43,387 nucleotides of DNA from Massilia sp. MS-15 (GCF_020176695.1 NZ_JAIWIA010000059.1:1-43387), one strand, 5' to 3'. Shown: positions 25,417 to 33,512, counted from the first letter of the stretch. The notes: a model not told the origin generated them from the sequence alone. Made by a program: numbers and translations.

Positions 25417-26808
25417 TCACTGGAACAGAGAGGTCAATTGCCCCAAACTCTCCAGCATGCCCGCGTTGTCGTGGATTTCCTGGCACAGGAAGGCTTCGAT
25501 CTGCTCGTGCTTGGCGATCGCCTGGTCCAGCACCGGGTCGCTGCCGGCGGCGTAGGCGCCCACGCTGATCAGGTCGCGCGAACGCTGGTAGCGCGAGTAC
25601 AGCTGCTTGAGCTTGCGCGCGGCCAGCTGGTGCTCGTGGGTGGTGATGCCGTGCATGGCGCGCGAGATCGACTGTTCGATGTCGATCGCCGGGTAGTGGC
25701 CGGCCTCGGCCAGGTGGCGGTTCAGCACGATGTGGCCGTCCAGGATGCCGCGCGCGGCGTCGGCGATCGGGTCCTGCTGGTCATCGCCCTCAGACAGCAC
25801 GGTGTAGAAGGCGGTGATCGAGCCGCCGCCCTCGACGCCATTGCCGGCCCGTTCCACCAGCACCGGCAGCTTGGCGAATACCGAGGGCGGATAGCCCTTG
25901 GTGGCGGGCGGCTCGCCGATGGCCAGCGCGATCTCGCGCTGCGCCATCGCATAGCGGGTCAGCGAATCCATGATCAAGAGGACGTTCTTGCCCTGCTCGC
26001 GGAAGTGCTCGGCGATCGCGGTGGCATAGGCCGCGCCCTGCAGGCGCATCAGGGGCGGCGAGTCGGCCGGCGCGGCCACCACGGCCGAGCGGGCGCGGCC
26101 TTCCGGCCCGAGGATCTGCTCGATGAATTCCTTGACTTCGCGGCCCCGTTCGCCGATCAGGCCGACCACGATCACGTCGGCCGTCGTGTAGCGCGCAATC
26201 ATGCCCAGCAGGACCGATTTGCCGACGCCGGTACCGGCGAACAGGCCGAGGCGCTGGCCGCGGCCCACCGTCAGCATGGCGTTGATGGCGCGCACGCCCA
26301 CGTCCAGCGTTTCCGAGATCGGCGCGCGGTCGAGCGGGTTGATCGGGCGCGCGTTCAGCGGGCCGACTTCGTCGGTGCCGAGCGGACCCTTGCCGTCGAG
26401 CGGGCGGCCGGCGCCATCGACCACCCGGCCCAGCAGCTGCATGCCGACCGGCAGGTGGCGCGCGCGGTCGCTCGGACGGCGGCGCGGGTGCTGCACGCTG
26501 CCCGGCTTCGGCAGCGCGGTTTCGACCGGGAACACGCGCGAGCCGGGCACCACGCCCTCGACATCGCTCTGCGGCATCAGGAACAGGCGTTCGCCCTCGA
26601 AGCCGACGACTTCGGCCTCGATCTTCTGGCCGTTGGCCACCGGGATGGTGCAGGCGCTGCCCACCGCCAGCTTCAGGCCCACGCATTCCATGACCAGGCC
26701 GGCCACGCGCGTGACGCGGCCCGAGACCTGCATGGGTTCGGCGAAGCCGACCAGGGCGTCGCAGTCCTTGATGAAGGATTTCCAGCGTGATGTATGGCGA
26801 TCGGTCAT
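25417..26808 (-). CDS. fliI: FliI, flagellar export ATPase
   Basis: A 463-residue ATPase of the F1-beta-like family. Walker A is GTGVGKS in [20 protein letters not shown]; the Walker B region is [48 protein letters not shown]. The ATG at 26808 gives the normal N-terminus ([21 protein letters not shown]). Unusually, a REP unit begins three bases upstream, so no Shine-Dalgarno sequence precedes this ATG. A GTG at 26877 inside the REP pair would add 23 residues partly encoded by REP sequence. FliI works with FliH and FliJ at the export gate. Confidence 0.95.
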   Translation of the reverse strand: MTDRHTSRWKSFIKDCDALVGFAEPMQVSGRVTRVAGLVMECVGLKLAVGSACTIPVANGQKIEAEVVGFEGERLFLMPQSDVEGVVPGSRVFPVETALPKPGSVQHPRRRPSDRARHLPVGMQLLGRVVDGAGRPLDGKGPLGTDEVGPLNARPINPLDRAPISETLDVGVRAINAMLTVGRGQRLGLFAGTGVGKSVLLGMIARYTTADVIVVGLIGERGREVKEFIEQILGPEGRARSAVVAAPADSPPLMRLQGAAYATAIAEHFREQGKNVLLIMDSLTRYAMAQREIALAIGEPPATKGYPPSVFAKLPVLVERAGNGVEGGGSITAFYTVLSEGDDQQDPIADAARGILDGHIVLNRHLAEAGHYPAIDIEQSISRAMHGITTHEHQLAARKLKQLYSRYQRSRDLISVGAYAAGSDPVLDQAIAKHEQIEAFLCQEIHDNAGMLESLGQLTSLFQ

Positions 26809-26810
26809 GT

Positions 26811-26918
26811 CGTAGGGTGGGCGGCTTTGCCGCCCACGCGGTGATACGTGCAAGTGAATATGTCGTAGTCGCGCCACGGATGGTTGAACGCGTGGGCGGC
26901 ACAGCCGCCCACCCTACG
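26811..26918. repeat. REP-like inverted pair (BIME) between fliH and fliI
   Basis: The left unit (26811-26845) has arms GTGGGCGGC/GCCGCCCAC around TTT; the right unit (26889-26918) is inverted with loop ACA. The spacer ends TGAACGCG, as in the 4049-4160 pair, giving a second spacer subtype. The right head supplies the TAG stop of fliH (26914-26916, minus strand) and the left head lies three bases from the fliI ATG, so the pair fills the whole gap between two operon genes. Confidence 0.88.
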
Positions 26919-27612
26919 AAAGCCAATCAACATTACTTTGGAGCGCATGGGTCAGGCGCCCCCAGCGCGCCTGCGCCTGCGCATCGATCTGGTTGCTGGC
27001 GGTATCCACCTTGCAGCCGCCGCGCGCGAGCGAGGCATCGTCGACGATGCGCCAGCCGCCCTTGAGCAACTCCTGGCCCATGGCCTGGCGCACGATCTCG
27101 GCGTCCTCCGGGTGCAGCGTGAGGGTGGCCGGCTGGGCCAGCACGGGCAGGTAGCCGATCGCCTCCTGCACCACCGGCAGGATCAGTTCCGGACGCACGT
27201 CGAAGGCCGTGCGCACCATGCCGCGCGCCAGGCGCAGGGCCAGTTCCAGCACGTCGTGGGCAATGGTTTCGTCGGCCTGCACCACGGCGTCGCTGAAGGT
27301 GGCGGCGATGCTGCGCAGGTGGGCCAGTTCGGCCTCCGCTTCGAGCCGGCCGGCGCGCTCGCCCTCGGCATAGCCTTCGGCATGGCCGGCGGCGCGGCCT
27401 TCCTGCAAGCCCTCGGCATAGCCTTCGGCGCGCGCGTTCTCGCGGATCGCCTCCAGCTCCTCGAGCGTGGGCAGGGCCACGTGCTGCACGATCTGCACCG
27501 GTTGCGCGGCCGGCGCCTGCGCGGCGCGGCGCGCCTGCGTGCTCGGGCGCTCGTCGCCGAACGAGGTCATTTCCCAGCGCTGGTAAGCGCTTTGCTGTTC
27601 CTTTGGAATCAT
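26914..27612 (-). CDS. fliH: FliH, regulator of the export ATPase
   Basis: A 232-residue protein. Residues about 62-90 carry the characteristic Gly repeat region (ARAEGYAEGLQEGRAAGHAEGYAEGERAG), which forms a long GxxxG helix. The C-terminal half (HDVLELALRLARGMVRTAFDVRPELILPVVQEAIGYL ... LTLHPEDAEIV) matches the FliH/V-ATPase E-like domain. FliH dimers anchor FliI to FliN. It starts with ATG overlapping the fliG stop by one base. The last codons (NVDWLS) end in a TAG that belongs to the REP head, so the original C-terminus may have been altered. Confidence 0.94.
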   Translation of the reverse strand: MIPKEQQSAYQRWEMTSFGDERPSTQARRAAQAPAAQPVQIVQHVALPTLEELEAIRENARAEGYAEGLQEGRAAGHAEGYAEGERAGRLEAEAELAHLRSIAATFSDAVVQADETIAHDVLELALRLARGMVRTAFDVRPELILPVVQEAIGYLPVLAQPATLTLHPEDAEIVRQAMGQELLKGGWRIVDDASLARGGCKVDTASNQIDAQAQARWGRLTHALQSNVDWLS

Positions 27613-28616
27613 CAGATGAACGAGTCCTCGCCTTTACCACCCAGCACGATCTGGCCTTCGTCCGCCAGGCGGCGCACGATCTGCAGGATCTGCTTCTGCT
27701 GGGACTCCACCTCCGACAGGCGCACCGGACCCTTCGACTCCAGGTCTTCGCGCATCATTTCGCTGGCGCGCTGCGACATGTTCTTGAAGATCTTCTCGCG
27801 CAGGTCTTGCGAAGCGCCCTTGAGCGCGATGATCAGCATGTCGGATTGCACTTCGCGCAGCAGCAGCTGGATGCCGCGGTCGTCGATGTCGAGGATGTTG
27901 TCGAACACGAACATCTCGTCCATGATCTTCTGCGCCATGTCGTTGTCGTAGTTCTTGATGTTGTCCATCACGGCCGCTTCCTGCTCGCCGCTCATGAAGT
28001 TCAGGATCTCGGCCGCGGTGCGCACGCCGCCCAGCGAGGATTTCTTGATGTTCTCGTTACCCGATAGCAGCTTGGTCAGCACGTCGTTCAGCTCGCGCAG
28101 GGCGGCCGGCTGCACGCCGTCCAGGGTCGCGATGCGCAGCACCACGTCGTTGCGCAGGCGGTCGGTGAAGTGGGCCAGGATCTCGCAGGCCTGGTCGCGC
28201 TCGAGGTGCACCAGGATGGTGGCGATGATCTGCGGATGCTCGTTGCGGATCAGTTCCGCCACCGACGGCGAATCCATCCATTTCAGGCTCTCGATGCCCG
28301 AGGCGTCCTTGCCGCCCAGGATGCGGTTGAGCAGCACGGCGGCCTTGTCGTCGCCCAGCGCCTTGGTCAGCACCTGGCGGATGTACTCGTCCGAATCCAG
28401 GCCGACGGTCGAATGCAGGTTGGTCTCTTCCACGAAGGACTCCAGCACCTTCACCACGTCGCCGTGCTGCACCGACTTCATCTGGGCCATCGCGGCGCCG
28501 AGCTTGAGCACTTCGCGCGGGCCGAGGAACTTCATCACCTCGGCCGCTTCCGCTTCGCCCAGCGCCAGCATCAGGATCGCCGCCTGGGTCACGCCATCCT
28601 TGTCCTTGTCACTCAT
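27612..28616 (-). CDS. fliG: FliG, motor switch protein
   Basis: A 334-residue protein of the usual length. Blocks: AILMLALGEAEAAEVMKFLGPREVLKLGAAMAQM (N domain, binds FliF), RNEHPQIIATILVHLERDQACEILAHF (middle, binds FliM), and the C-terminal MFVFDNILDIDDRGIQLLLREVQSDMLIIALKGASQDLREKIFKNMSQRASEMMREDLESKGPVRLSEVE, which holds the charged residues that meet the stator. The ATG overlaps the fliF stop by eight bases and its stop overlaps fliH, indicating tight coupling. Confidence 0.97.
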   Translation of the reverse strand: MSDKDKDGVTQAAILMLALGEAEAAEVMKFLGPREVLKLGAAMAQMKSVQHGDVVKVLESFVEETNLHSTVGLDSDEYIRQVLTKALGDDKAAVLLNRILGGKDASGIESLKWMDSPSVAELIRNEHPQIIATILVHLERDQACEILAHFTDRLRNDVVLRIATLDGVQPAALRELNDVLTKLLSGNENIKKSSLGGVRTAAEILNFMSGEQEAAVMDNIKNYDNDMAQKIMDEMFVFDNILDIDDRGIQLLLREVQSDMLIIALKGASQDLREKIFKNMSQRASEMMREDLESKGPVRLSEVESQQKQILQIVRRLADEGQIVLGGKGEDSFI

Positions 28617-30315
28617 TTGATCCCAACCATGCTTTCACAACGTTAGCAACGATCCGCGGGTCCTTCCGGGCCAGGTCCTGCGCCATCTGCAGGTTCGCCC
28701 GGTAGCCCTGGTCGCGGCGTTCGATTTCCTGTTCCTCGAGTTCCTCTTCGGCGGCCGTGGCGCCGGTTTGCGCCTTGCCATCCTTTTCCTCCTCGGCCTG
28801 CTCTTCGTCCGGATCGGGCGGGACCGCGGTGACCTCGTCGAACTTCTTGATCGCCGGGCGCATCAGCGGCAACAGGATCCGGTAGTAGAGGAAGGCCAGC
28901 ACCGCGAACAGCAGCAGGTACTTGCCGATCTCCTTGGCCAGCGGCAGGTTGGCCGGGTCGCGCCACCAGTCCAGGCCAGGGGGAGTGTCATCCGGGCGGT
29001 CCACGCCGTCGAACGGGGCATTGGTCACGTTCAGGGTGTCGCCGCGGTTCTGCGAATAGCCCATCGCCTGCTTCACCAGCTCGTTGATCTGCGCGACCTC
29101 GTTCGCGGTGAGCGGCTTGACCACGACCTTGCCGGTCTTCGGATCGATCGAGCGGCGGTAGTTAACCACCACGCCCACGGTCAGGCGCTTGATGCCGCCC
29201 ATCGGACGCTGCTCGTAGCGGATGGTCTTGTCGACTTCGTAGTTGGTGGTGGCGTCCTTGCGGGTCGGGCCGGCGGCCGGGGCCGCGCCCGCGGCGGGTG
29301 GCTGGCCGTCGATCGGCGCCGTGGCCACGCCCGGCGGCTGGTTCGACAGCGCGCCCGGGATGCCGGAGGCGCCCGGGCCGGCCTGGCTCGACTCCGAGGT
29401 CTGCTGGCTGCGGATCGCCTGCGGCTCCGGCGGCGAGTTCGGCTTGTACATCTCGGCCGCGGTATCGACCTGGGCGAAGTCGATCTCGGCGGTCGCCTCG
29501 GCGCGCACGTTTTCCTTGCCCACCAGCGGCGCGATGATCGATTCGACCTGCTTGATGATGTTCTGCTGGACCTGCTCGACGTACTTCAGCTGGGTGGCGT
29601 CCAGGCCCTTGTTGCCGGCCGCCTTGTTACCGGTCTCGGACAGCAGGTTGCCGTTCTGGTCGACCACGGTGACGTTACCGATGGTGAGTTCCGGTACGCT
29701 GGAGGCGACCAGGTGCACGATGGCGCTGACCTGGCCCTGGTCGAGGGCGCGGCCCGGTTGCAGGTTGAGCAGCACCGAAGCGGTGGGCTTTTGCTGGTCG
29801 CGCACGAACACGGAGGGCTTGGGCAGGGCCAGGTGCACGCGCGCCGCGCTCACCGAGCCGAGCGACTGGATCGAGCGCGCCAGTTCGCCCTCGAGCGAGC
29901 GCTGGTAGTTCACCTGTTCCAGGAACTGCGAGGTGCCCAGCTTCTGGTTCTCCATCAGCTCGAAGCCGACGTTGCCGCCCTTGGGCAGGCCCTGGGCGGC
30001 CAGCTTCAGGCGCAGGTCGTGGATCTGTTCGGCCGGCACCAGGATCGCGCTGCCGCCTTCGGAAAACTTGTACTTGACCCCCATCTGGTCGAGCGAGGCG
30101 GTGATCGCGCCACCGTCGCGGTCGCTGTAGTTCGAGAACAGCACGCGGTATTCCGGCGCCTGGCTCCACATCCACAGCGCCGCCATGATGGCAACCACGA
30201 GGGCGATGCCGCCGCCGAGCGCGACCCGCTTGCCCATCGTGGTCTGCAAAAAGCCCTGTTTCGCGTCCTGGCCGGACGCTGGGGTGTCGATCAGATCATC
30301 AGCAACTGCTGCCAT
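28609..30315 (-). CDS. fliF: FliF, MS-ring protein
   Basis: A 568-residue membrane protein with two transmembrane helices (VALGGGIALVVAIMAALWMW near 32-51; YLLLFAVLAFLYYRILLPLM near 460-480). The periplasmic part has YRVLFSNYSDRDGGAITASLDQMGVKYKF, the YscJ/FliF fold with RVHLALPKPSVFVRDQQKPTASVLLNLQPG, and the FliF C-terminal domain. The C-terminal end (NLQMAQDLARKDPRIVANVVKAWLGSNE) binds FliG. FliF builds the ring that houses the export gate. It is the first gene of the leftward operon and is divergent from fliE. Confidence 0.97.
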   Translation of the reverse strand: MAAVADDLIDTPASGQDAKQGFLQTTMGKRVALGGGIALVVAIMAALWMWSQAPEYRVLFSNYSDRDGGAITASLDQMGVKYKFSEGGSAILVPAEQIHDLRLKLAAQGLPKGGNVGFELMENQKLGTSQFLEQVNYQRSLEGELARSIQSLGSVSAARVHLALPKPSVFVRDQQKPTASVLLNLQPGRALDQGQVSAIVHLVASSVPELTIGNVTVVDQNGNLLSETGNKAAGNKGLDATQLKYVEQVQQNIIKQVESIIAPLVGKENVRAEATAEIDFAQVDTAAEMYKPNSPPEPQAIRSQQTSESSQAGPGASGIPGALSNQPPGVATAPIDGQPPAAGAAPAAGPTRKDATTNYEVDKTIRYEQRPMGGIKRLTVGVVVNYRRSIDPKTGKVVVKPLTANEVAQINELVKQAMGYSQNRGDTLNVTNAPFDGVDRPDDTPPGLDWWRDPANLPLAKEIGKYLLLFAVLAFLYYRILLPLMRPAIKKFDEVTAVPPDPDEEQAEEEKDGKAQTGATAAEEELEEQEIERRDQGYRANLQMAQDLARKDPRIVANVVKAWLGSNE

Positions 30316-30500
30316 GGTGTCGGTTGGTGTCGAGGAGAGGGGGAAATCGGAGATTAAACCGCATTATGAAGCCGTGAGGCAACATTCAAACCCCGAAACA
30401 GGATGGGAAATGCCCGCTTCTTCGGGGGAGGAATGTGCATGGGCACTGATAAGCTGACAGCCTGAACAAAGAGTACGTCCCCGACACGCAGGAGTGAACG
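30316..30500. promoter_or_regulatory. fliF-fliE divergent promoter region
   Basis: This 185-base gap must contain the promoters of the long leftward fliF-R transcription unit and of fliE. A TAAA at 30355 followed by GCCG has a 12-base instead of a 15-base gap, so it is not a convincing sigma-28 site. No clear consensus box was recognised. AGGAG precedes the fliE region's start codon at 30501. Confidence 0.4.
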
Positions 30501-30863
30501 ATGAGTATTGGTGGAATCGGCGGAATCGACAGCAGCCGCATCCAGGCAATGATGGAACAACTGAAGGCCGCGGCGAGCAAGCCGGCGGCCAGCCCGCTTG
30601 CGCCTGCCGGCCCGGCGGGCGGGGTGGCCCAGCCTGCCAAGCTCGACTTTGCCGATGCACTGAAGAGCTCGCTCCAGGAGGTCAGCAATACCCAGAAGGC
30701 GGCGCAGGAACTGGGACAGCGTTTCGTGATGGGGGATGATACCGTGAGCCTGTCCGATACGATGATCGCGATGCAGAAATCGAGCCTCGCTTTCCAGGGA
30801 ACGGTGCAAGTACGCAACAAACTGGTGTCAGCCTATCACGACATCATGAACATGCAGGTGTAA
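30501..30863 (+). CDS. fliE: FliE, MS-ring/rod adaptor
   Basis: A 120-residue protein, starting MSIGGIGGIDSSRIQAMMEQLKAAASKP with CAGGAG just upstream. The C-terminal two thirds are the FliE domain (FADALKSSLQEVSNTQKAAQELGQRFVMGDDTVSLSDTMIAMQKSSLAFQGTVQVRNKLVSAYHDIMNMQV). FliE is the first export substrate and joins the MS ring to the proximal rod. It is divergent from fliF, the common arrangement. The stop codon lies in a 14-base sequence that is repeated after a small mobile-like element. Confidence 0.95.
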   Translation: MSIGGIGGIDSSRIQAMMEQLKAAASKPAASPLAPAGPAGGVAQPAKLDFADALKSSLQEVSNTQKAAQELGQRFVMGDDTVSLSDTMIAMQKSSLAFQGTVQVRNKLVSAYHDIMNMQV

Positions 30864-31022
30864 GCCTGAATGCCGTTCAGTTAAGGGGGCGTAGCGTGGG
30901 CGGCTGCGCCGCCCACGCGGTGATAGTTAGCCGATGGAAAGCCGTACGGGATGATTTCGCCACAGGTTGACTACAAATACTCCCAGCACTGCTTAACTGA
31001 ACGTCATTCAGGTGTAAGCCTG
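30855..31022. mobile_element. MITE-like 140-bp element after fliE, with direct repeats
   Basis: The 140-base core (30869-31008) ends in 17-base inverted repeats with one mismatch: AATGCCGTTCAGTTAAG at the left, CTTAACTGAACGTCATT at the right. It is flanked by perfect 14-base direct repeats CAGGTGTAAGCCTG (30855-30868 and 31009-31022), the left of which includes the fliE stop TAA. A REP unit (30890-30926) lies inside. There is no coding capacity. The long target duplication would suit mobilisation by an IS4-family type transposase (10-13 bp typical), which is inference. Confidence 0.75.
30890..30926 (+). repeat. REP-like unit inside the MITE-like element
   Basis: Head CGTAGC, arms GTGGGCGGC/GCCGCCCAC around loop TGC, then GCGGTGATAG. 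The head variant GTAGCGTGGG and the tail match the unit at 4049-4085. No inverted partner is seen on the right. Confidence 0.85.
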
Positions 31023-31027
31023 CCAAT

Positions 31028-31444
31028 GTGCATTTGCTGCTGAGCACGATCAGAAGGGGCCGGCAGCAGCGCAGCTATGCTCCGGGGATGACACCTCGCA
31101 CCAGAGCGCCTGCTCCCGGGAAGTCGCCCGGCAAACGCGCCAACACACCCTCCGCAACGGGCACCGCTCGCGACGATACCGGGCCACTGCCGCCGGCCGC
31201 CGGCGCCGTCGCCTTCCTCATCCTGCTGCTGTTCGGCGCGCTGGCGCTGCTCGCGCTCAGGAACCTCTTCATCATCGTCTTCGTCGGCACGATTTGCCAC
31301 AAGAGCTCGGGCTGCGCCAGCTGGTCCGCAAGGCCATGGGACATCGGCTGGGAAACGGCAGGTACCGTGATGAGCCTGTTCTTCTCGGTGATGATCTGCC
31401 GGGGCTGTATCCAGGCGATCGGCCGGGTGGGCGATGGCGACTAG
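31028..31444 (+). CDS. Small membrane protein of unknown function
   Basis: Up to 138 residues; a start at 31088 (MTPRTRAPAPGKSPG, 118 residues) is equally likely. A basic, Pro-rich N-terminus is followed by one long or two closely spaced hydrophobic helices (AGAVAFLILLLFGALALLALRNLFIIVFVG) and a weaker one near the end (TVMSLFFSVMI), with several Cys (TICHKSSGCAS, MICRGC). No family recognised. The strong membrane segment supports a real gene; the start and expression are uncertain. It lies between the MITE-like element and a convergent diguanylate cyclase. Confidence 0.5.
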   Translation: MHLLLSTIRRGRQQRSYAPGMTPRTRAPAPGKSPGKRANTPSATGTARDDTGPLPPAAGAVAFLILLLFGALALLALRNLFIIVFVGTICHKSSGCASWSARPWDIGWETAGTVMSLFFSVMICRGCIQAIGRVGDGD

Positions 31445-31473
31445 GTTTCCGGCACGGGCCACACGCCAAGTGC

Positions 31474-32622
31474 TCAGTGTGCAGGCGAAATTGCAGGCGC
31501 AATCGCCATACTGCGGGCGTCCGCCCTCGAACACGCCGCCTTCACGCGGTTGCGCCCATCCTGCTTGGCCGCATACAAGGCCTCGTCGGCGCCGGCCAGC
31601 AGTTGTTCCCAGCTGGCGTGATGCGCCGACAGGCAGCCCAGTCCGACGCTGACCGTCACCCTGAGCGTTTCGCCGTCGAGCAGGTGCGCGGTCGCTTCCA
31701 CTTCGGCGCGGATGCGCTCCCCATGGAGCAGGGCACTTTCCTCGCTGACGCCGGGGAGGATGCACAGGAATTCTTCGCCGCCCAGCCTGCCGACATGGCC
31801 GGCCTCGCCCACGGCGCGCTGGCAGGCCTCGACCACAGCCTTCAATACCTGATCCCCGGCGGCATGCCCGAAGCGGTCGTTGACGCGCTTGAAATGGTCG
31901 ATATCGATCATCGCGAAGGCCAGTCCGGCGCCCTGGCGCCGCGCGCGCTCGAAGGCGTGCGCCGCTTCCTTTTGCAGCCAGGCGCGGTTCGGGCAGCGGG
32001 TCAGCGCGTCATGGCTCGCATCCCATTCCAGGCGTGCCTGTACCGCGAGGGAGGCGGCGCGCAGGCCGGAAGTGATCCGCATCTGCAGGAAAGCCACGGC
32101 CAGGCCGGCGCCATAGATCAAGCCCACGCTGGCCAGTTCCGACAGCGGGCCGCGCAGCAGGCAGCCAAACAGGAGCAGCGTCGGCGGCAGGGCGATCGCC
32201 AGGAAGCCGGCGCCGCTGCCGGCAATGAAGGGAATCAGGAACAGGCCGATGAGGATGCTGCCGCTGCCCTGCGACAGGCCGCCCTCCAGTTGCGCCATTG
32301 CCAGGATGACGCCGGCCGAGAGCATCCAGTGGACCCAGCATGCGCGCCCCTGGGCGGTCCAGGGAAGGCCGCTGGCCCAGAAGGCCGGGGCAGCCAGCGC
32401 CGCGAACAGCAGGCGGGTCAGGCCCGACTGGACAGCATTGGCCGGATCGAGCAGCAGGTCCCAGCCGGCATAGAGGACGACAAGCAGCGCCAGTCCTGGG
32501 CCGACGCGGGGCAGCAGCCGGGCAAGCTCGGCTTCGGTCCGCTGGCGCACGAAGTCAGCCTCGTGGCGCGACGGCGCGCCATGCCCGGACAGGGGCAGGG
32601 AAATCAGACGGGAAATCATCAT
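31474..32622 (-). CDS. Membrane-bound diguanylate cyclase (GGDEF)
   Basis: A 382-residue protein. The N-terminal half has several hydrophobic helices (for example LALLVVLYAGWDLLL and ILIGLFLIPFIAG), so it sits in the inner membrane as a MASE-like sensor that I cannot name. The C-terminal GGDEF domain has DALTRCPNRAWL, MIDIDHFKRVNDRFGHAAGD and an active GGEEF at about 281-285. No RxxD lies five residues before it, so product inhibition at the I-site is probably missing. It should make c-di-GMP, whose receptor YcgR is encoded nearby at 34188. Two adjacent ATGs serve as possible starts; a GTG at 32667 is also open. Confidence 0.9.
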   Translation of the reverse strand: MMISRLISLPLSGHGAPSRHEADFVRQRTEAELARLLPRVGPGLALLVVLYAGWDLLLDPANAVQSGLTRLLFAALAAPAFWASGLPWTAQGRACWVHWMLSAGVILAMAQLEGGLSQGSGSILIGLFLIPFIAGSGAGFLAIALPPTLLLFGCLLRGPLSELASVGLIYGAGLAVAFLQMRITSGLRAASLAVQARLEWDASHDALTRCPNRAWLQKEAAHAFERARRQGAGLAFAMIDIDHFKRVNDRFGHAAGDQVLKAVVEACQRAVGEAGHVGRLGGEEFLCILPGVSEESALLHGERIRAEVEATAHLLDGETLRVTVSVGLGCLSAHHASWEQLLAGADEALYAAKQDGRNRVKAACSRADARSMAIAPAISPAH

Positions 32623-32824
32623 CTTCGTTGATGAAACGCGCAAGATACCGCCACCGATGCCTTGCACTTATGCTATTGGGATACTGGTATGGTAGACGGG
32701 AAACGATCTGCCCGGATCGTGGAGACTGCTTAATTGTCAATAATGATGCGTATTTACAACTAAGCGAGGCGACCATCGCGATGCGGCGGTTCATGGCGAA
32801 CCACCGTCTGCCTTGACACTAATC

Positions 32825-32857
32825 AAGCACTAAGCAAGCACTAAGCAAGCACTAAGC
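32825..32857. repeat. Tandem repeat, 3 x 11 bp
   Basis: The unit AAGCACTAAGC is repeated three times without change, immediately downstream of the nsrR stop codon (32868) and upstream of the cyclase gene. Purpose unknown; the perfect copies suggest recent expansion. Confidence 0.85.
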
Positions 32858-32867
32858 GCGGGCTCGA

Positions 32868-33329
32868 CTACGCCGGCTCGGTTTCCTTGCGGTGGAAGGA
32901 GACGGGAATGCTGCCGTCGCGCGGCGCCGGTTCCGGCAGCAGCGAGGCCAGGGTATGGCGGTCCAGCTCGGCAAGGTAGGCTGCCGTGGCATTGGTCAGC
33001 ACGCCCTTGAGTGCGCAATCTCTCACCAGCCCGCACGGGTTGCCGGCCGGATCAAAACATTCGGCCATGTAGAAATCGCTCTCGCTCTGGCGCACCACGG
33101 CGCCGATGTTGATCTCCTCCGGCTTGTGCGCCAGGCGAAAACCGCCGTTGCGGCCGCGGATGGTCTCGATCACGCCGTTGCGGCCCAGTTCGTGCACCAC
33201 CTTCATCAAGTGGTTTTTCGAGATGCGGTGCAGGTCCGCGATTTCCTGGATCGTCACGAGGCGTCCGGGGTTGCTGCCCAGATGCAGCAGGGTCCGCAAG
33301 GTATAGTCGGTGAAGGAAGTCAGGCGCAT
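32868..33329 (-). CDS. nsrR: NsrR-type Rrf2 family regulator (nitric oxide sensor)
   Basis: A 153-residue Rrf2-family repressor starting MRLTSFTDYTLRTLLHLGSNPGRLVTIQEIADLHRISKNHLMKVVHELGRNGVIETIRGRNGGFRLA, the winged-helix DNA-binding domain. Three cysteines follow with spacing C-x7-C-x5-C (ECFDPAGNPCGLVRDC), the Fe-S ligand pattern of NsrR proteins such as that of Bacillus subtilis. NsrR binds a cluster that reacts with nitric oxide and releases DNA. An upstream in-frame start (33386) would only add a basic leader. No NO-detoxification gene is beside it; the target may be itself or the cyclase. Confidence 0.88.
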   Translation of the reverse strand: MRLTSFTDYTLRTLLHLGSNPGRLVTIQEIADLHRISKNHLMKVVHELGRNGVIETIRGRNGGFRLAHKPEEINIGAVVRQSESDFYMAECFDPAGNPCGLVRDCALKGVLTNATAAYLAELDRHTLASLLPEPAPRDGSIPVSFHRKETEPA

Positions 33330-33386
33330 GATCGGGCAAGTATATCCCAAGCGCCGTGGCCGTGGACGATACCCGCAATGTGGCAT

Positions 33387-33396
33387 ATATGCATAT
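33387..33396. promoter_or_regulatory. Palindrome in the nsrR upstream region
   Basis: ATATGCATAT is a perfect 10-base palindrome in an AT-rich context, 58 bases before the nsrR start and in the gap to the divergent LuxR-type gene. Rrf2 repressors often bind AT-rich dyads in their own promoter, so it may be an operator. This rests on position and symmetry only. Confidence 0.35.
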
Positions 33397-33512
33397 GGAC
33401 CAGTTATTACAAACCATTACTTGCCTTGTTGTTCTTGTCGTTTCAATATGTCGGGATTCGGGCCGCGCCCATGCGCCGGCCACCATCCGCAGCCGTATGC
33501 CGGAGCAAGCAC

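Noticed and set aside
30355..30374. TAAA followed by GCCG upstream of fliE
   Set aside because: The gap is 12 bases between TAAA and GCCG where 15 is needed; not a convincing sigma-28 site.
4049..30926. CRISPR array formed by the scattered GTGGGCGGC repeats
   Set aside because: The repeats are kilobases apart or in inverted pairs, not regularly spaced direct repeats, and there are no cas genes.
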